Positions 1 to 5,565 of a stretch of 5,565 nt of DNA are shown here, one piece after another; position 1 is the first letter of the stretch, and every line of letters begins with the position of its first letter. Source of the stretch: Methanosaeta sp. NSP1 (GTDB taxonomy: Archaea > Halobacteriota > Methanosarcinia > Methanotrichales > Methanotrichaceae); contig NOLC01000205.1 of the NCBI GenBank assembly GCA_002256595.1, positions 1-5,565 of the forward strand. The letters are read 5' to 3'. The notes below the pieces were generated by a model. It had not been told where the DNA came from. It did no database searches and worked only from the letters and a program-made list of their open reading frames with translations. Made by a program: the position numbers and the translations under genes.

Positions 1-804
1 AGCATTGCGGTGCTTGCCGTAGGAGGAAGCGATTCCCAGGCCCACATAAATGGCTCCGAAGTTGCAGCCTTTCATCAGCTCCAGCATCTCCTCCATCTGG
101 GCGATGGAGACGCCTGTGGTCCTCTCCACGGAAGGATGAGGCCTCTGGCCGTGCAATAGGGTGAGCAGAGCTGCCATCAGCTCATAATCCGTGTTGGGTT
201 TAATCTGGATATGCAGGTCCGAGTTTTCGGCGGTGATGCTCCTCCTGGGGTCCACGGTTATCACCGTGCGGTCGAACCTGCCCCTGCGGGTCCAGTGGCC
301 GCGTGGATAGACCGCATAGCGCGACATATGCCTGGGCATGGACTCCAGGGGATTGGTTCCCCAGTAAACCACCAGATCGGACCGGGACTTGGCCTGGCCG
401 GCTGTGCCTCCCACCCGTCCCGCCTCCTGAATGCCCATGGCCGTGGGCCCGTGGCAGACGGTGGAGTTGGAGTCGACAGCAGCTCCCAGGAACTCGGCCA
501 GATGCAGCCCCACCTCCATGGCCTCGCTGGAGGTCTCACTGCCCACGAATATCAGGGGCCTCTTGGCCTGGGCCAGTATTCGGGCCGTCCTCTCTATGGC
601 CTCATCCCAGGAAGCAGGTCGGGCTGCACCATTCTCCCTAATGGTGGGCTCTATTATCCTGTGGCTGCTGACAATCTCCTGAAACTTGGCATTTCCCATC
701 TTGCAGGCATTCTTGACTGTGATCCTGTCCCCGGAGAGCTCCACTGCGATATCATCGCAGGATGCCCCGCAGACAGGACAGATTATGTTCTTGGCCGACA
801 TCAT
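1..804 (-). CDS. fwdB: Formylmethanofuran dehydrogenase subunit B, catalytic Mo/W-pterin subunit (C-terminal part beyond window)
   Basis: This is the catalytic subunit, which binds the tungsten or molybdenum bis-pterin cofactor and one [4Fe-4S] cluster and reduces CO2 to formate using electrons passed on by FwdF. The frame is open from the start at 804 to base 1, giving 268 codons; the family is roughly 430 residues, so the C-terminal third or more is missing only because the window ends. Near the N-terminus are CPVCGASC (Cys9, 12, 16) and Cys34, the pattern of an N-terminal iron-sulfur site in molybdopterin oxidoreductases. The motif STVCHGP at residues 114-120 holds Cys117, at the place of the metal-ligating Cys/Sec of this family; it is encoded by TGC. 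Later motifs YWGTNP (147-152) and VDPRR (184-188) fit the pterin-binding fold. Two ATGs stand in tandem (804 and 801). The first overlaps the fwdD stop as ATGA and the second as TGATG. Mo and W forms cannot be told apart here, so fmdB is an equally valid name. Confidence 0.96.
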   Translation of the reverse strand, partial: MMSAKNIICPVCGASCDDIAVELSGDRITVKNACKMGNAKFQEIVSSHRIIEPTIRENGAARPASWDEAIERTARILAQAKRPLIFVGSETSSEAMEVGLHLAEFLGAAVDSNSTVCHGPTAMGIQEAGRVGGTAGQAKSRSDLVVYWGTNPLESMPRHMSRYAVYPRGHWTRRGRFDRTVITVDPRRSITAENSDLHIQIKPNTDYELMAALLTLLHGQRPHPSVERTTGVSIAQMEEMLELMKGCNFGAIYVGLGIASSYGKHRNA

Positions 805-1199
805 CTCCCCCTCCCGTACAGCTTATGGACCAGATCTTCAGCGCCCAAGACATCCTCTTCCGTGGCCTCTACCATTACCGGCGAGCCCTTGTAGAGGGGA
901 GAGCCGGTGGAGAAGGTCTCCGGGTCAACCACCACATTGGCCCATATGGCCCGGGGCATGAAGATATGGCCGCAGCAGACCGAGGGCCCGGCATAGGCAT
1001 AGACCGCCACCCGATGTTTGCCGTCGGGAGTGGAAACCAGGACCCGCTCCGGCGAGCCCATAGCCTCATAGTCCTCTGGATTCATCTCGCATACGGCGCA
1101 CTCCTGGGTGTAATCAACGCTGAGCTTGCTTCCTCCCTTGGCCAGCCTCCCCTCCTCAATGGTGCTGCCGGTATTGAGCAGAAACTGCATCATGGCCAT
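801..1199 (-). CDS. fwdD: Formylmethanofuran dehydrogenase subunit D, molybdopterin dinucleotide-binding domain
   Basis: This 132-residue protein matches the small D subunit, which supplies the molybdopterin-dinucleotide-binding domain that is the C-terminal part of the single chain in related formate dehydrogenases. It pairs with FwdB to enclose the Mo/W-pterin. Visible features are the N-terminal strand FLLNTGSTIEEG (residues 6-17), a central MNPEDYEAMG segment (39-48) as in domains of the aspartate-decarboxylase-like barrel, and PSVCCGHIFMPRAIWANVV (72-90), typical of the pterin-binding face. STGSPLYKG (97-105) follows. Four cysteines (34, 37, 75, 76) are present; whether they bind anything is unknown. 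The start at 1199 forms TGATG with the fwdC stop and has a good Shine-Dalgarno site 4 bases upstream. ATGs at codons 3 and 4 are possible but less well placed. The end overlaps the fwdB start. Confidence 0.95.
   Translation of the reverse strand: MAMMQFLLNTGSTIEEGRLAKGGSKLSVDYTQECAVCEMNPEDYEAMGSPERVLVSTPDGKHRVAVYAYAGPSVCCGHIFMPRAIWANVVVDPETFSTGSPLYKGSPVMVEATEEDVLGAEDLVHKLYGRGR
805..816 (-). promoter_or_regulatory. Ribosome-binding site of fwdB
   Basis: On the minus strand the purine-rich run CGGGAGGGGGAG ends directly before the tandem ATGs. Its GGAGG core lies 5 bases before the ATG at 804 and 8 before the ATG at 801, so it does not decide between them. The site lies within the last codons of fwdD, which suggests that fwdB is translated by ribosomes finishing fwdD. 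Confidence 0.75.
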
Positions 1200-1945
1200 C
1201 AGACCTCCCTGCAGTATAAGGTGCCCTTGGGATTCTTGCTCAGGGCGTAGTCGCCGCTGAACTTGACATATCTTCCCTCAAGCTGCACCTCTCCGGCCTT
1301 GGGACTCTCCTCACGGGCCATCTCCATAAATCCCGGTGAGGGCTGCAGGATATGCTGGCATACGGCAATGGTACCACCGTTCATCTCTGCCCCCACGCCT
1401 CTGACCGCAGATCCTTTGACCAGAATCAGGCCTCCGCTCTGTCGGATGCCGCAGAAGTTCTCCACGTCCCCCCCCACGGTTATCTGCCCGCCGACAAGGC
1501 CGCCGCCAAGCTGGCTTCTGGCATTGCCCTCGATTACAATCTGTCCTCCGGTCATGCCCCGCCAGCCTCCTTTCATCTCCCGGCCGGACCAGGAGCCGGC
1601 ATCGCCCTTCACCAGTATGCTTCCTCCCGCCATCTCCGCTCCCAGGTGCATCCCGGCCGGGCCGTCTATCTCCATGCTTCCCGCCTTCATACCCTCACCG
1701 ATGCGTTTGACCCGGGAGAAATCCCCCTGCATGAGGATGTGAGTCTCCTCCGGCGAGGAGGAGGGGCTGCCCTTCAGCTCAACATCGAAGAACCGGGAGA
1801 GAGGAAGCCTCTCCGACCCCTGCCAGAGAAGAAGCCCTTCTATCTCCTCCTTGCTCTTTCCGGCCAAAGATTCCGGCTTGATTACCTCTGCCTCTATCAT
1901 GATTCCAATCTTTTCTCTGCTTCTCAAAATAATCTCGGACAACAT
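1199..1945 (-). CDS. fwdC: Formylmethanofuran dehydrogenase subunit C, Gly-rich beta-helix subunit
   Basis: The C subunit is a right-handed beta-helix related to the C-terminal domain of glutamate synthase; in the known complex it is structural and contacts FwdA and FwdB. Here the 248-residue protein has an N-terminal part without repeats (1-70), then successive glycine-rich coils of the form GxxxxGGxIxVxGxA between about residues 83 and 195. Examples are GAEMAGGSILVKGDAG (102-117), GMTGGQIVIEGNA (130-142), GGGLVGGQITVGGDV (147-161) and GAEMNGGTIAV (185-195). The segment EMKGGWRGMTGG (123-134) joins two coils with no strand between them. The C-terminal 50 residues cap the helix. The open frame could begin at a GTG at 1951, but that codon lies inside a near-perfect Shine-Dalgarno sequence, so the ATG at 1945 is chosen. 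It starts 2 bases after the fwdA stop and its own stop overlaps the fwdD start by one base. Confidence 0.96.
   Translation of the reverse strand: MLSEIILRSREKIGIMIEAEVIKPESLAGKSKEEIEGLLLWQGSERLPLSRFFDVELKGSPSSSPEETHILMQGDFSRVKRIGEGMKAGSMEIDGPAGMHLGAEMAGGSILVKGDAGSWSGREMKGGWRGMTGGQIVIEGNARSQLGGGLVGGQITVGGDVENFCGIRQSGGLILVKGSAVRGVGAEMNGGTIAVCQHILQPSPGFMEMAREESPKAGEVQLEGRYVKFSGDYALSKNPKGTLYCREV
1203..1209 (-). promoter_or_regulatory. Ribosome-binding site of fwdD
   Basis: The minus strand reads GGGAGGT followed by three bases (CTG) and then the ATG at 1199. The site lies within the last codons of fwdC and supports the start at 1199 over the later in-frame ATGs at 1193 and 1190. Confidence 0.75.
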
Positions 1946-1947
1946 CC

Positions 1948-1956
1948 TCACCTCCT
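1948..1956 (-). promoter_or_regulatory. Ribosome-binding site of fwdC that contains the fwdA stop codon
   Basis: The minus strand reads AGGAGGTGA, complementary to nine consecutive bases of the usual archaeal 16S rRNA 3' end, followed by GG and the ATG at 1945. Read in the fwdA frame, the same nine bases are the last two arginine codons and the TGA stop. This fixes the fwdC start at 1945, because the alternative GTG at 1951 is part of the site itself. Confidence 0.85.
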
Positions 1957-3729
1957 CATCACTGCTTCCAGAGGCTGGTTGACCGGTATGGCCACCGGAT
2001 TTTTCAGATACTTGTCCGGCACGGGATAGTTGGCAAATCCAACCGTGTAGTACTTGAACCAGTCCTTGACGTCCCTGAGCATATCCTTTTCCAGGTCCTC
2101 GTCCACATAGGGCCGGCAGTAGAACCTTCTGCCCTCCGGCACGCTGACGATCTCTCCCTGGCGGGCTACAATCCGGCCGTCTTTTATGGTGTAATCCGGA
2201 CGGGCTAACCGGGCGGTCAGGGCCGCGGTATCATTCTGGTCCAGGTTTGCCGGATCGATGTCGTAAATCGTCACATCTCCGTCCGCTCCCAATCCCAGGT
2301 GGCCCTTGCGATAGGCCATGCCTATGGTCCGGGCGGGATTGGCCCTGGTGACAATGGCCACATCATAAAGGGAAAACTCCCGGTCCACGCTGCCCAGGGT
2401 GGATCTGTCATAAGCCCACTTGTGACACTCCCTGGCCGTGTCGTCCCTGGCCTTCCTGGACATGAGCCAGGTGATAAGCTGGGGGTACTGGGTGAATATG
2501 CCGCCGTTGGGATGATCTGTGGTCATGATGGTCTTCCAGGGATCATCGATCAGCAGCATCACCTCGAGACCAATGGCCCATTGCACGGCGCTAACCGGGC
2601 TGCTCTTCAGGTAGACCATAGGAAGAACGCCTGAGCCGCATTCCAGCTCCACGTCGGTATTGGACCATTTCTGGCCGGATAGCATGTAAAGATCGTGAAT
2701 GGCCGGACCATCTCCGGTCATGCATGTGGCCGGGCCGAAGGGAACTGAGCCGCTGTCGATCACCACATCTTCCACCTGATTAATGTACTTGGCCAATTCC
2801 GGAGCGCCTGAGCAATAGTCCCTCCAGGATGTGCCTCCGTAGGCACTGAACTGGGCGTGGGCCAGGTAAACGGTCTGCCTTCTTCTGGCATTCTCTTTTG
2901 TCTCTCCCCACTCCAGTTGGGACTTGTTATTGGCATCCATGCCCGAGGTGATCATGAGCGAGTCGCGGGCTATCTCCCAATTGCCGGGATGGCCCAGATT
3001 GTTGGCATGAAGATGCAAAGACATGGGCAGCCCCAGCATCTCATTGACCTCGGCCAGGCCCCGGATAAGCTCTCGGGGGGTTACCTCAAAGTGGATGTTG
3101 GGCTCATCCAGGCCACCGACATTCTTGGCCCAGCCCCAGTTTTCCACACCGCCGGGGTTGACGCATTTGATGCCGTAGCCCTTGTGGGTTCTCAGCATCC
3201 AGGAGACATAGGCGGCGGCCTTCTCTATGTCACCCTGCTTGAGGTAGCGCATGATAAACCAGTTGTTGCCCAGGACCATGTAGGCCCCCATATCCAGTAT
3301 GGGAGTGGCCCGCATCTCCTCGTGGGTGTGGCGGGCCTCCAGAGGTGGCATGGCTGCCTCGAAGACTGTGGTGTAGCCCATAGCGGCATATTCGTAGCCC
3401 TGCTTGTAGACCGATGGGACGGTATAGCCGCTGCCGCTGTGGGTGATGGCCGTCTTGGCCCGGACGGATTTGTAGTGGTCCTCGGGGCGCATCAGCCGGC
3501 CGGCGTTGACCTTGGTTCCGGCCACATGGGAGTGAGAGTCAACTCCGCCGGGCATGACTGTCTTTCCCGAGGCATCAATGACCAGGGCATCCCTCTGCTC
3601 CGCTGAGCTGAGGGCAGGGACCACCTTTCCCTCCCGGATGAAGATGTCCTTTTTGTCCCCGTTTATTCCATTGAGGGGATCGAAGACCGATCCATTTCTG
3701 ATTATCGCAGTGCCGGTTAAAGCTGCCAT
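1948..3729 (-). CDS. fwdA: Formylmethanofuran dehydrogenase subunit A, zinc amidohydrolase-type subunit
   Basis: FwdA belongs to the amidohydrolase/dihydroorotase superfamily and carries a binuclear zinc site. In the complex it receives formate made by FwdB through an internal channel and condenses it with methanofuran to give formylmethanofuran. The 593-residue chain shows the N-terminal beta-sandwich strand IIRNGSVFDP (9-18), then GVDSHSHVAG (62-71) with the HxH metal pair His66/His68. GIKCVNPGG (186-194) contains Lys188, the likely carboxylated lysine. HLHANN (239-244), LAHAQF (289-294) and TTDHPNGG (403-410) follow, the last with the likely catalytic Asp405. All expected metal-site residues therefore appear to be present. 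The start is placed at the ATG at 3729, which follows GGGAGGTGG; an ATG at 3765 would add 12 residues but lies inside fwdF and has no ribosome-binding site. The gene begins 2 bases after the fwdF stop codon's first-to-last span (TAG, A, ATG). Confidence 0.97.
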   Translation of the reverse strand: MAALTGTAIIRNGSVFDPLNGINGDKKDIFIREGKVVPALSSAEQRDALVIDASGKTVMPGGVDSHSHVAGTKVNAGRLMRPEDHYKSVRAKTAITHSGSGYTVPSVYKQGYEYAAMGYTTVFEAAMPPLEARHTHEEMRATPILDMGAYMVLGNNWFIMRYLKQGDIEKAAAYVSWMLRTHKGYGIKCVNPGGVENWGWAKNVGGLDEPNIHFEVTPRELIRGLAEVNEMLGLPMSLHLHANNLGHPGNWEIARDSLMITSGMDANNKSQLEWGETKENARRRQTVYLAHAQFSAYGGTSWRDYCSGAPELAKYINQVEDVVIDSGSVPFGPATCMTGDGPAIHDLYMLSGQKWSNTDVELECGSGVLPMVYLKSSPVSAVQWAIGLEVMLLIDDPWKTIMTTDHPNGGIFTQYPQLITWLMSRKARDDTARECHKWAYDRSTLGSVDREFSLYDVAIVTRANPARTIGMAYRKGHLGLGADGDVTIYDIDPANLDQNDTAALTARLARPDYTIKDGRIVARQGEIVSVPEGRRFYCRPYVDEDLEKDMLRDVKDWFKYYTVGFANYPVPDKYLKNPVAIPVNQPLEAVMRR

Positions 3730-3730
3730 T

Positions 3731-4759
3731 CTAAACCACCTCCCTTCTCTCAAGCCAAATGGCATCCGCGGGACAGATCATGCTGCATGTGGCGCAGGAG
3801 CCGCAGACCTCCTGGTTTACCACTTTCACTGCGCCGTTTAGGACCTCCAGGAGCGGCTTTTCCTCCAGCTCATTGAGGTGGCCGGCTGCCAGGTAGGGAT
3901 CAAAATGAGCATTGACCGGACAGGCTATGACGCAGTTGCCGCAGCCGAGGCATGCCTCCTCGTCCGTCAACAGCACCGAGGTCAGTGTGGGCCGGGGGGC
4001 CGGTGCGGAGAGCTTCTTCTCCAGGGCCTTCTTGCCCTTCATCTCCGGCACGATGGCCGTTTTGGTCACCCTGATGGCTGCCACGGGGCAGGCCTGCTCG
4101 CAGGCTCCGCAGTAGATGCAGGCATCCTTCCTGTGGGTCACCTTCTCCACCATCTCGCCCGGGGCTGCCTCTTTATTGAAGAGGGCATTGGCGGGACAGG
4201 TATGAACGCAGGTCCGGCAGGCCTGGCAAACCCTGTCGTCCCTTGTAAACTCCCCGGCGAAGGGCTTGCCGAAGGATATAGCCTCCACTGGGCAGACGGC
4301 AGCGCACCAGCCACAGTGGATGCAGCGATTGAGGTCTATCAGCGTCTTTCCTTCCACCCTCAGGCTTGCGTCCTCGGCCAGATGCCGATCCTCTATCTCT
4401 ATGCAGGACTGGGGGCAGACCTCAGCGCACAGCCCGCAGTGAACGCAGCTATCGTTTACAGCTGTGGCCTGCAAAGCCATGCTGAGGTAGGACTCGTCTT
4501 TCTCCGACTTGCCTGCCGTACGCAAATCCAGCGCTCCGGTGGGGCAGACCCGGGCGCACATGGCACATAATACGCAGGCTCCGCTTCGTTTCTTCTCGAT
4601 GAAGTCCTTGTCTATCAGCCCGCGGGCCACTGCTCCCACCGAGCCGATGACCAGTTCGCCCTTGGGGCAGACGGCAACGCACGATCCGCAGCCTATGCAC
4701 TTGTCCGGAAGATAGACATGCTGTCTGTCATCCCGGGATTCCAGCAAAACCTCTCTCAT
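3731..4759 (-). CDS. fwdF: Formylmethanofuran dehydrogenase subunit F, polyferredoxin with eight [4Fe-4S] motifs
   Basis: FwdF is the electron-supplying polyferredoxin of the complex, passing electrons from ferredoxin or a partner enzyme towards the cluster in FwdB. The 342-residue chain contains eight CxxCxxCxxxCP motifs, beginning at Cys21, 62, 105, 146, 178, 214, 270 and 319, which pair into four two-cluster ferredoxin domains and predict eight [4Fe-4S] clusters, the number known for FwdF. Longer linkers separate motifs 1/2, 6/7 and 7/8. One extra cysteine (Cys119) follows motif 3. No signal peptide or membrane segment is visible, so the protein should be cytoplasmic. A TTG at 4762 directly precedes the ATG at 4759; the ATG is preferred. 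Its ribosome-binding site is weak (GGGTG at 4768-4764), unlike the strong sites of the genes that follow. It is the first gene of the cluster; the TAG stop is one base before the fwdA ATG. fmdF is an equally valid name. Confidence 0.93.
   Translation of the reverse strand: MREVLLESRDDRQHVYLPDKCIGCGSCVAVCPKGELVIGSVGAVARGLIDKDFIEKKRSGACVLCAMCARVCPTGALDLRTAGKSEKDESYLSMALQATAVNDSCVHCGLCAEVCPQSCIEIEDRHLAEDASLRVEGKTLIDLNRCIHCGWCAAVCPVEAISFGKPFAGEFTRDDRVCQACRTCVHTCPANALFNKEAAPGEMVEKVTHRKDACIYCGACEQACPVAAIRVTKTAIVPEMKGKKALEKKLSAPAPRPTLTSVLLTDEEACLGCGNCVIACPVNAHFDPYLAAGHLNELEEKPLLEVLNGAVKVVNQEVCGSCATCSMICPADAIWLERREVV
3736..3744 (-). promoter_or_regulatory. Ribosome-binding site of fwdA
   Basis: The minus strand reads GGGAGGTGG, then six bases, then the ATG at 3729. 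The site lies within the final codons of fwdF (Arg-Glu-Val-Val). It decides the fwdA start at 3729 rather than the in-frame ATG at 3765. Confidence 0.8.
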
Positions 4760-4845
4760 CAAACACCCTGCCTGGCCCTGTTTAAGGGCGGGAATGGGAT
4801 AAAGAGGTTTTGCACGGCAGGAGAGTGGATTCGCATTTCATTTGT
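4760..4845. promoter_or_regulatory. Divergent promoter region between fwdF and an unknown gene
   Basis: This 86-base gap separates two divergently oriented genes and must hold the start signals for both unless one is read through from elsewhere. For the fwd direction, the minus strand shows CTTTATCC at 4804-4797, a TATA-box-like stretch about 40 bases before the fwdF ATG, which would give a short leader. For the plus strand, GTTTAAGG at 4780-4787 is a weaker candidate. CCCTG occurs twice, at 4766-4770 and 4776-4780, ten bases apart, one helical turn, and could be part of a regulator site. All of these are readings by eye. Confidence 0.45.
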
Positions 4846-5565
4846 ATGTTCTTGCTTGGAGAGTATTATGAGGATGAGGCCAGGGATATCGCCGACCGAC
4901 TTAAGAAAGTTGGAATGAAGGTGGAGATCAGGACATTTACCGCCAGTCGGATGGAGCTGTTCCATTTCCTGGAGGGCCGGATGAGTGCGATCAAAGGCAA
5001 AATGAAGGAGAGCACCTTCAAGAGATACGAGCGCTATTTAGACGCCTTGCGAAAGGTTGTGGCAGAAGGGGCCGGACCTGACGACTTCAGGGAGAGACTT
5101 CTTCTAGCAGTCGACCCGCAGTACAATGTGAAGCAAAAACAATTCCGGGAGATCATGGGGGGTAATACACCGGAGCAGGAAAGAGCGGTGATTCTGGATT
5201 CCTCTTCTGATATATTGGGGGACCTTATGGAGGTTTCCAATGCAGAGAGCTTTATCAATCTTCTTCTGGAGAGGAACAAGATTCAGATCGGAGAGAATAT
5301 TGGAGACAAATTGGACGACCCCATCTGGAGAGTCTTCGATGATAGGGATGAAGAAGACGGAGAAGAAAGCGATCTGGCCAGAACAACTACCGTTTTTACA
5401 TTGGAGCCAAGGGCCCAGGTCTTTGTGGACGAATTCTATACCGTGCTGGCGGAGGTGATGGATGAGGATTTTGAAGAGGAATTCGATGAGGAGTACATGC
5501 GTCTAGTATTTTTGGGAAAGCTCATCTCCGACCTCAAGGAGCCGGCACCTGGATGGATGAAATCG
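4846..5565 (+). CDS. Acidic protein of unknown function, divergent from the fwd cluster (C-terminus beyond window)
   Basis: I do not recognise this gene. The frame is open for 240 codons from the ATG at 4846 to the window end with no stop. The translation looks like a real soluble protein. It starts with a strand and helix (FLLGEYYEDEARDIADRL, 2-19), then a second strand (MKVEIRTF, 24-31), resembling a beta-alpha-beta unit. A Lys/Arg-rich helical part follows (45-72), then mainly helices. From residue 165 it becomes strongly acidic (DDRDEEDGEESD at 165-176; MDEDFEEEFDEEY at 205-217). It has no cysteine, signal peptide or membrane segment. The start is uncertain: the frame is open back to 4786, and a GTG at 4825 would add seven residues (DSHFIC after the start) and lengthen the first strand. 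No start has a well-spaced ribosome-binding site, so a leaderless mRNA is possible. Its base composition is lower in G+C than the fwd genes. A role linked to CO2 reduction is suggested only by position. Confidence 0.8.
   Translation, partial: MFLLGEYYEDEARDIADRLKKVGMKVEIRTFTASRMELFHFLEGRMSAIKGKMKESTFKRYERYLDALRKVVAEGAGPDDFRERLLLAVDPQYNVKQKQFREIMGGNTPEQERAVILDSSSDILGDLMEVSNAESFINLLLERNKIQIGENIGDKLDDPIWRVFDDRDEEDGEESDLARTTTVFTLEPRAQVFVDEFYTVLAEVMDEDFEEEFDEEYMRLVFLGKLISDLKEPAPGWMKS

Noticed and set aside
211..894. Plus-strand open frame of 227 codons opposite fwdB and fwdD
   Set aside because: It lies antisense to clearly coding fwdB/fwdD, is rich in Gly, Pro and His without domain character, and arises from the G+C-rich third positions of the real genes.
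1263..2029. Plus-strand open frames opposite fwdC
   Set aside because: Two overlapping frames cover the same bases as the recognisable FwdC repeats; their Pro/Ser/His-rich translations show no family features.
2857..3606. Plus-strand open frame of 249 codons opposite fwdA
   Set aside because: It is antisense to the conserved amidohydrolase motifs of FwdA, and its translation looks like a complement artefact.
3727..3765. Longer fwdA start at 3765
   Set aside because: There is no ribosome-binding site before it, it lies within fwdF, and the ATG at 3729 has an excellent site and gives the usual family N-terminus.
3878..4570. Plus-strand open frame of 230 codons opposite fwdF
   Set aside because: It is antisense to six of the eight ferredoxin motifs of FwdF; its repetitive Gly/Ala-rich content follows from the repeated Cys motifs on the other strand.
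4759..4965. Minus-strand open frame of 68 codons spanning the divergent promoter region, considered as a small gene before fwdF
   Set aside because: It overlaps the start of the plus-strand gene and has no ribosome-binding site or recognisable features; it does not resemble FmdE or FwdG.
5034..5279. Minus-strand open frame of 81 codons near the right end
   Set aside because: It lies antisense within the longer plus-strand frame that runs to the window end, and its Ser/Arg-rich translation looks like a shadow.
1..5565. CRISPR array, insertion sequence, tRNA or rRNA gene, long repeats
   Set aside because: None were seen on reading through; the window is filled by coding sequence apart from the 86-base divergent gap.

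Overview
This window is almost entirely one gene cluster for formylmethanofuran dehydrogenase (Fwd/Fmd), the enzyme that begins CO2 reduction in methanogenesis. All of its genes lie on the minus strand, in the order fwdF-fwdA-fwdC-fwdD-fwdB. The host is therefore probably a methanogenic archaeon or a close relative that keeps the C1 pathway (anaerobic methanotroph or Archaeoglobus-like). The F-A-C-D-B order recalls the fmdEFACDB operon known from Methanosarcina. With the GC-rich coding sequence and strong archaeal Shine-Dalgarno sites, this suggests a Methanosarcinales-type genome. A Methanothrix-like organism is possible, but the lineage is inference and was not tested.

Layout, in direction of transcription on the minus strand: fwdF (4759-3731, polyferredoxin with eight [4Fe-4S] motifs), fwdA (3729-1948, zinc amidohydrolase subunit), fwdC (1945-1199, Gly-rich beta-helix subunit), fwdD (1199-801, molybdopterin-dinucleotide-binding domain), and fwdB (804-1, catalytic Mo/W-pterin subunit, cut by the window edge after 268 codons). 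Junctions run from a 2-base gap to a 4-base overlap. The ribosome-binding sites of fwdA, fwdC, fwdD and fwdB lie inside the end of the preceding gene, so the cluster should be one polycistronic, translationally coupled unit. Three starts are corrected here relative to the longest possible frames: fwdA to 3729, fwdC to 1945 and fwdF to 4759.

Working together, FwdF carries electrons from reduced ferredoxin to the FwdB/FwdD active site, where CO2 is reduced to formate. Formate passes to the zinc site of FwdA and is condensed with methanofuran; FwdC is the structural beta-helix partner. The FwdB metal ligand is an ordinary cysteine (TGC, bases 454-456) rather than selenocysteine.

From about 4760 to 4845 there is a short divergent promoter region. 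Beyond it, on the plus strand, is a gene of unknown function (4846 to past the window end). It encodes a very acidic protein, is visibly poorer in G+C than the fwd genes, and has no clear ribosome-binding site. It takes the place where fmdE or another fwd gene might have been expected and is the least explained part of the window. No RNA genes, mobile elements, CRISPR arrays or terminators were seen.
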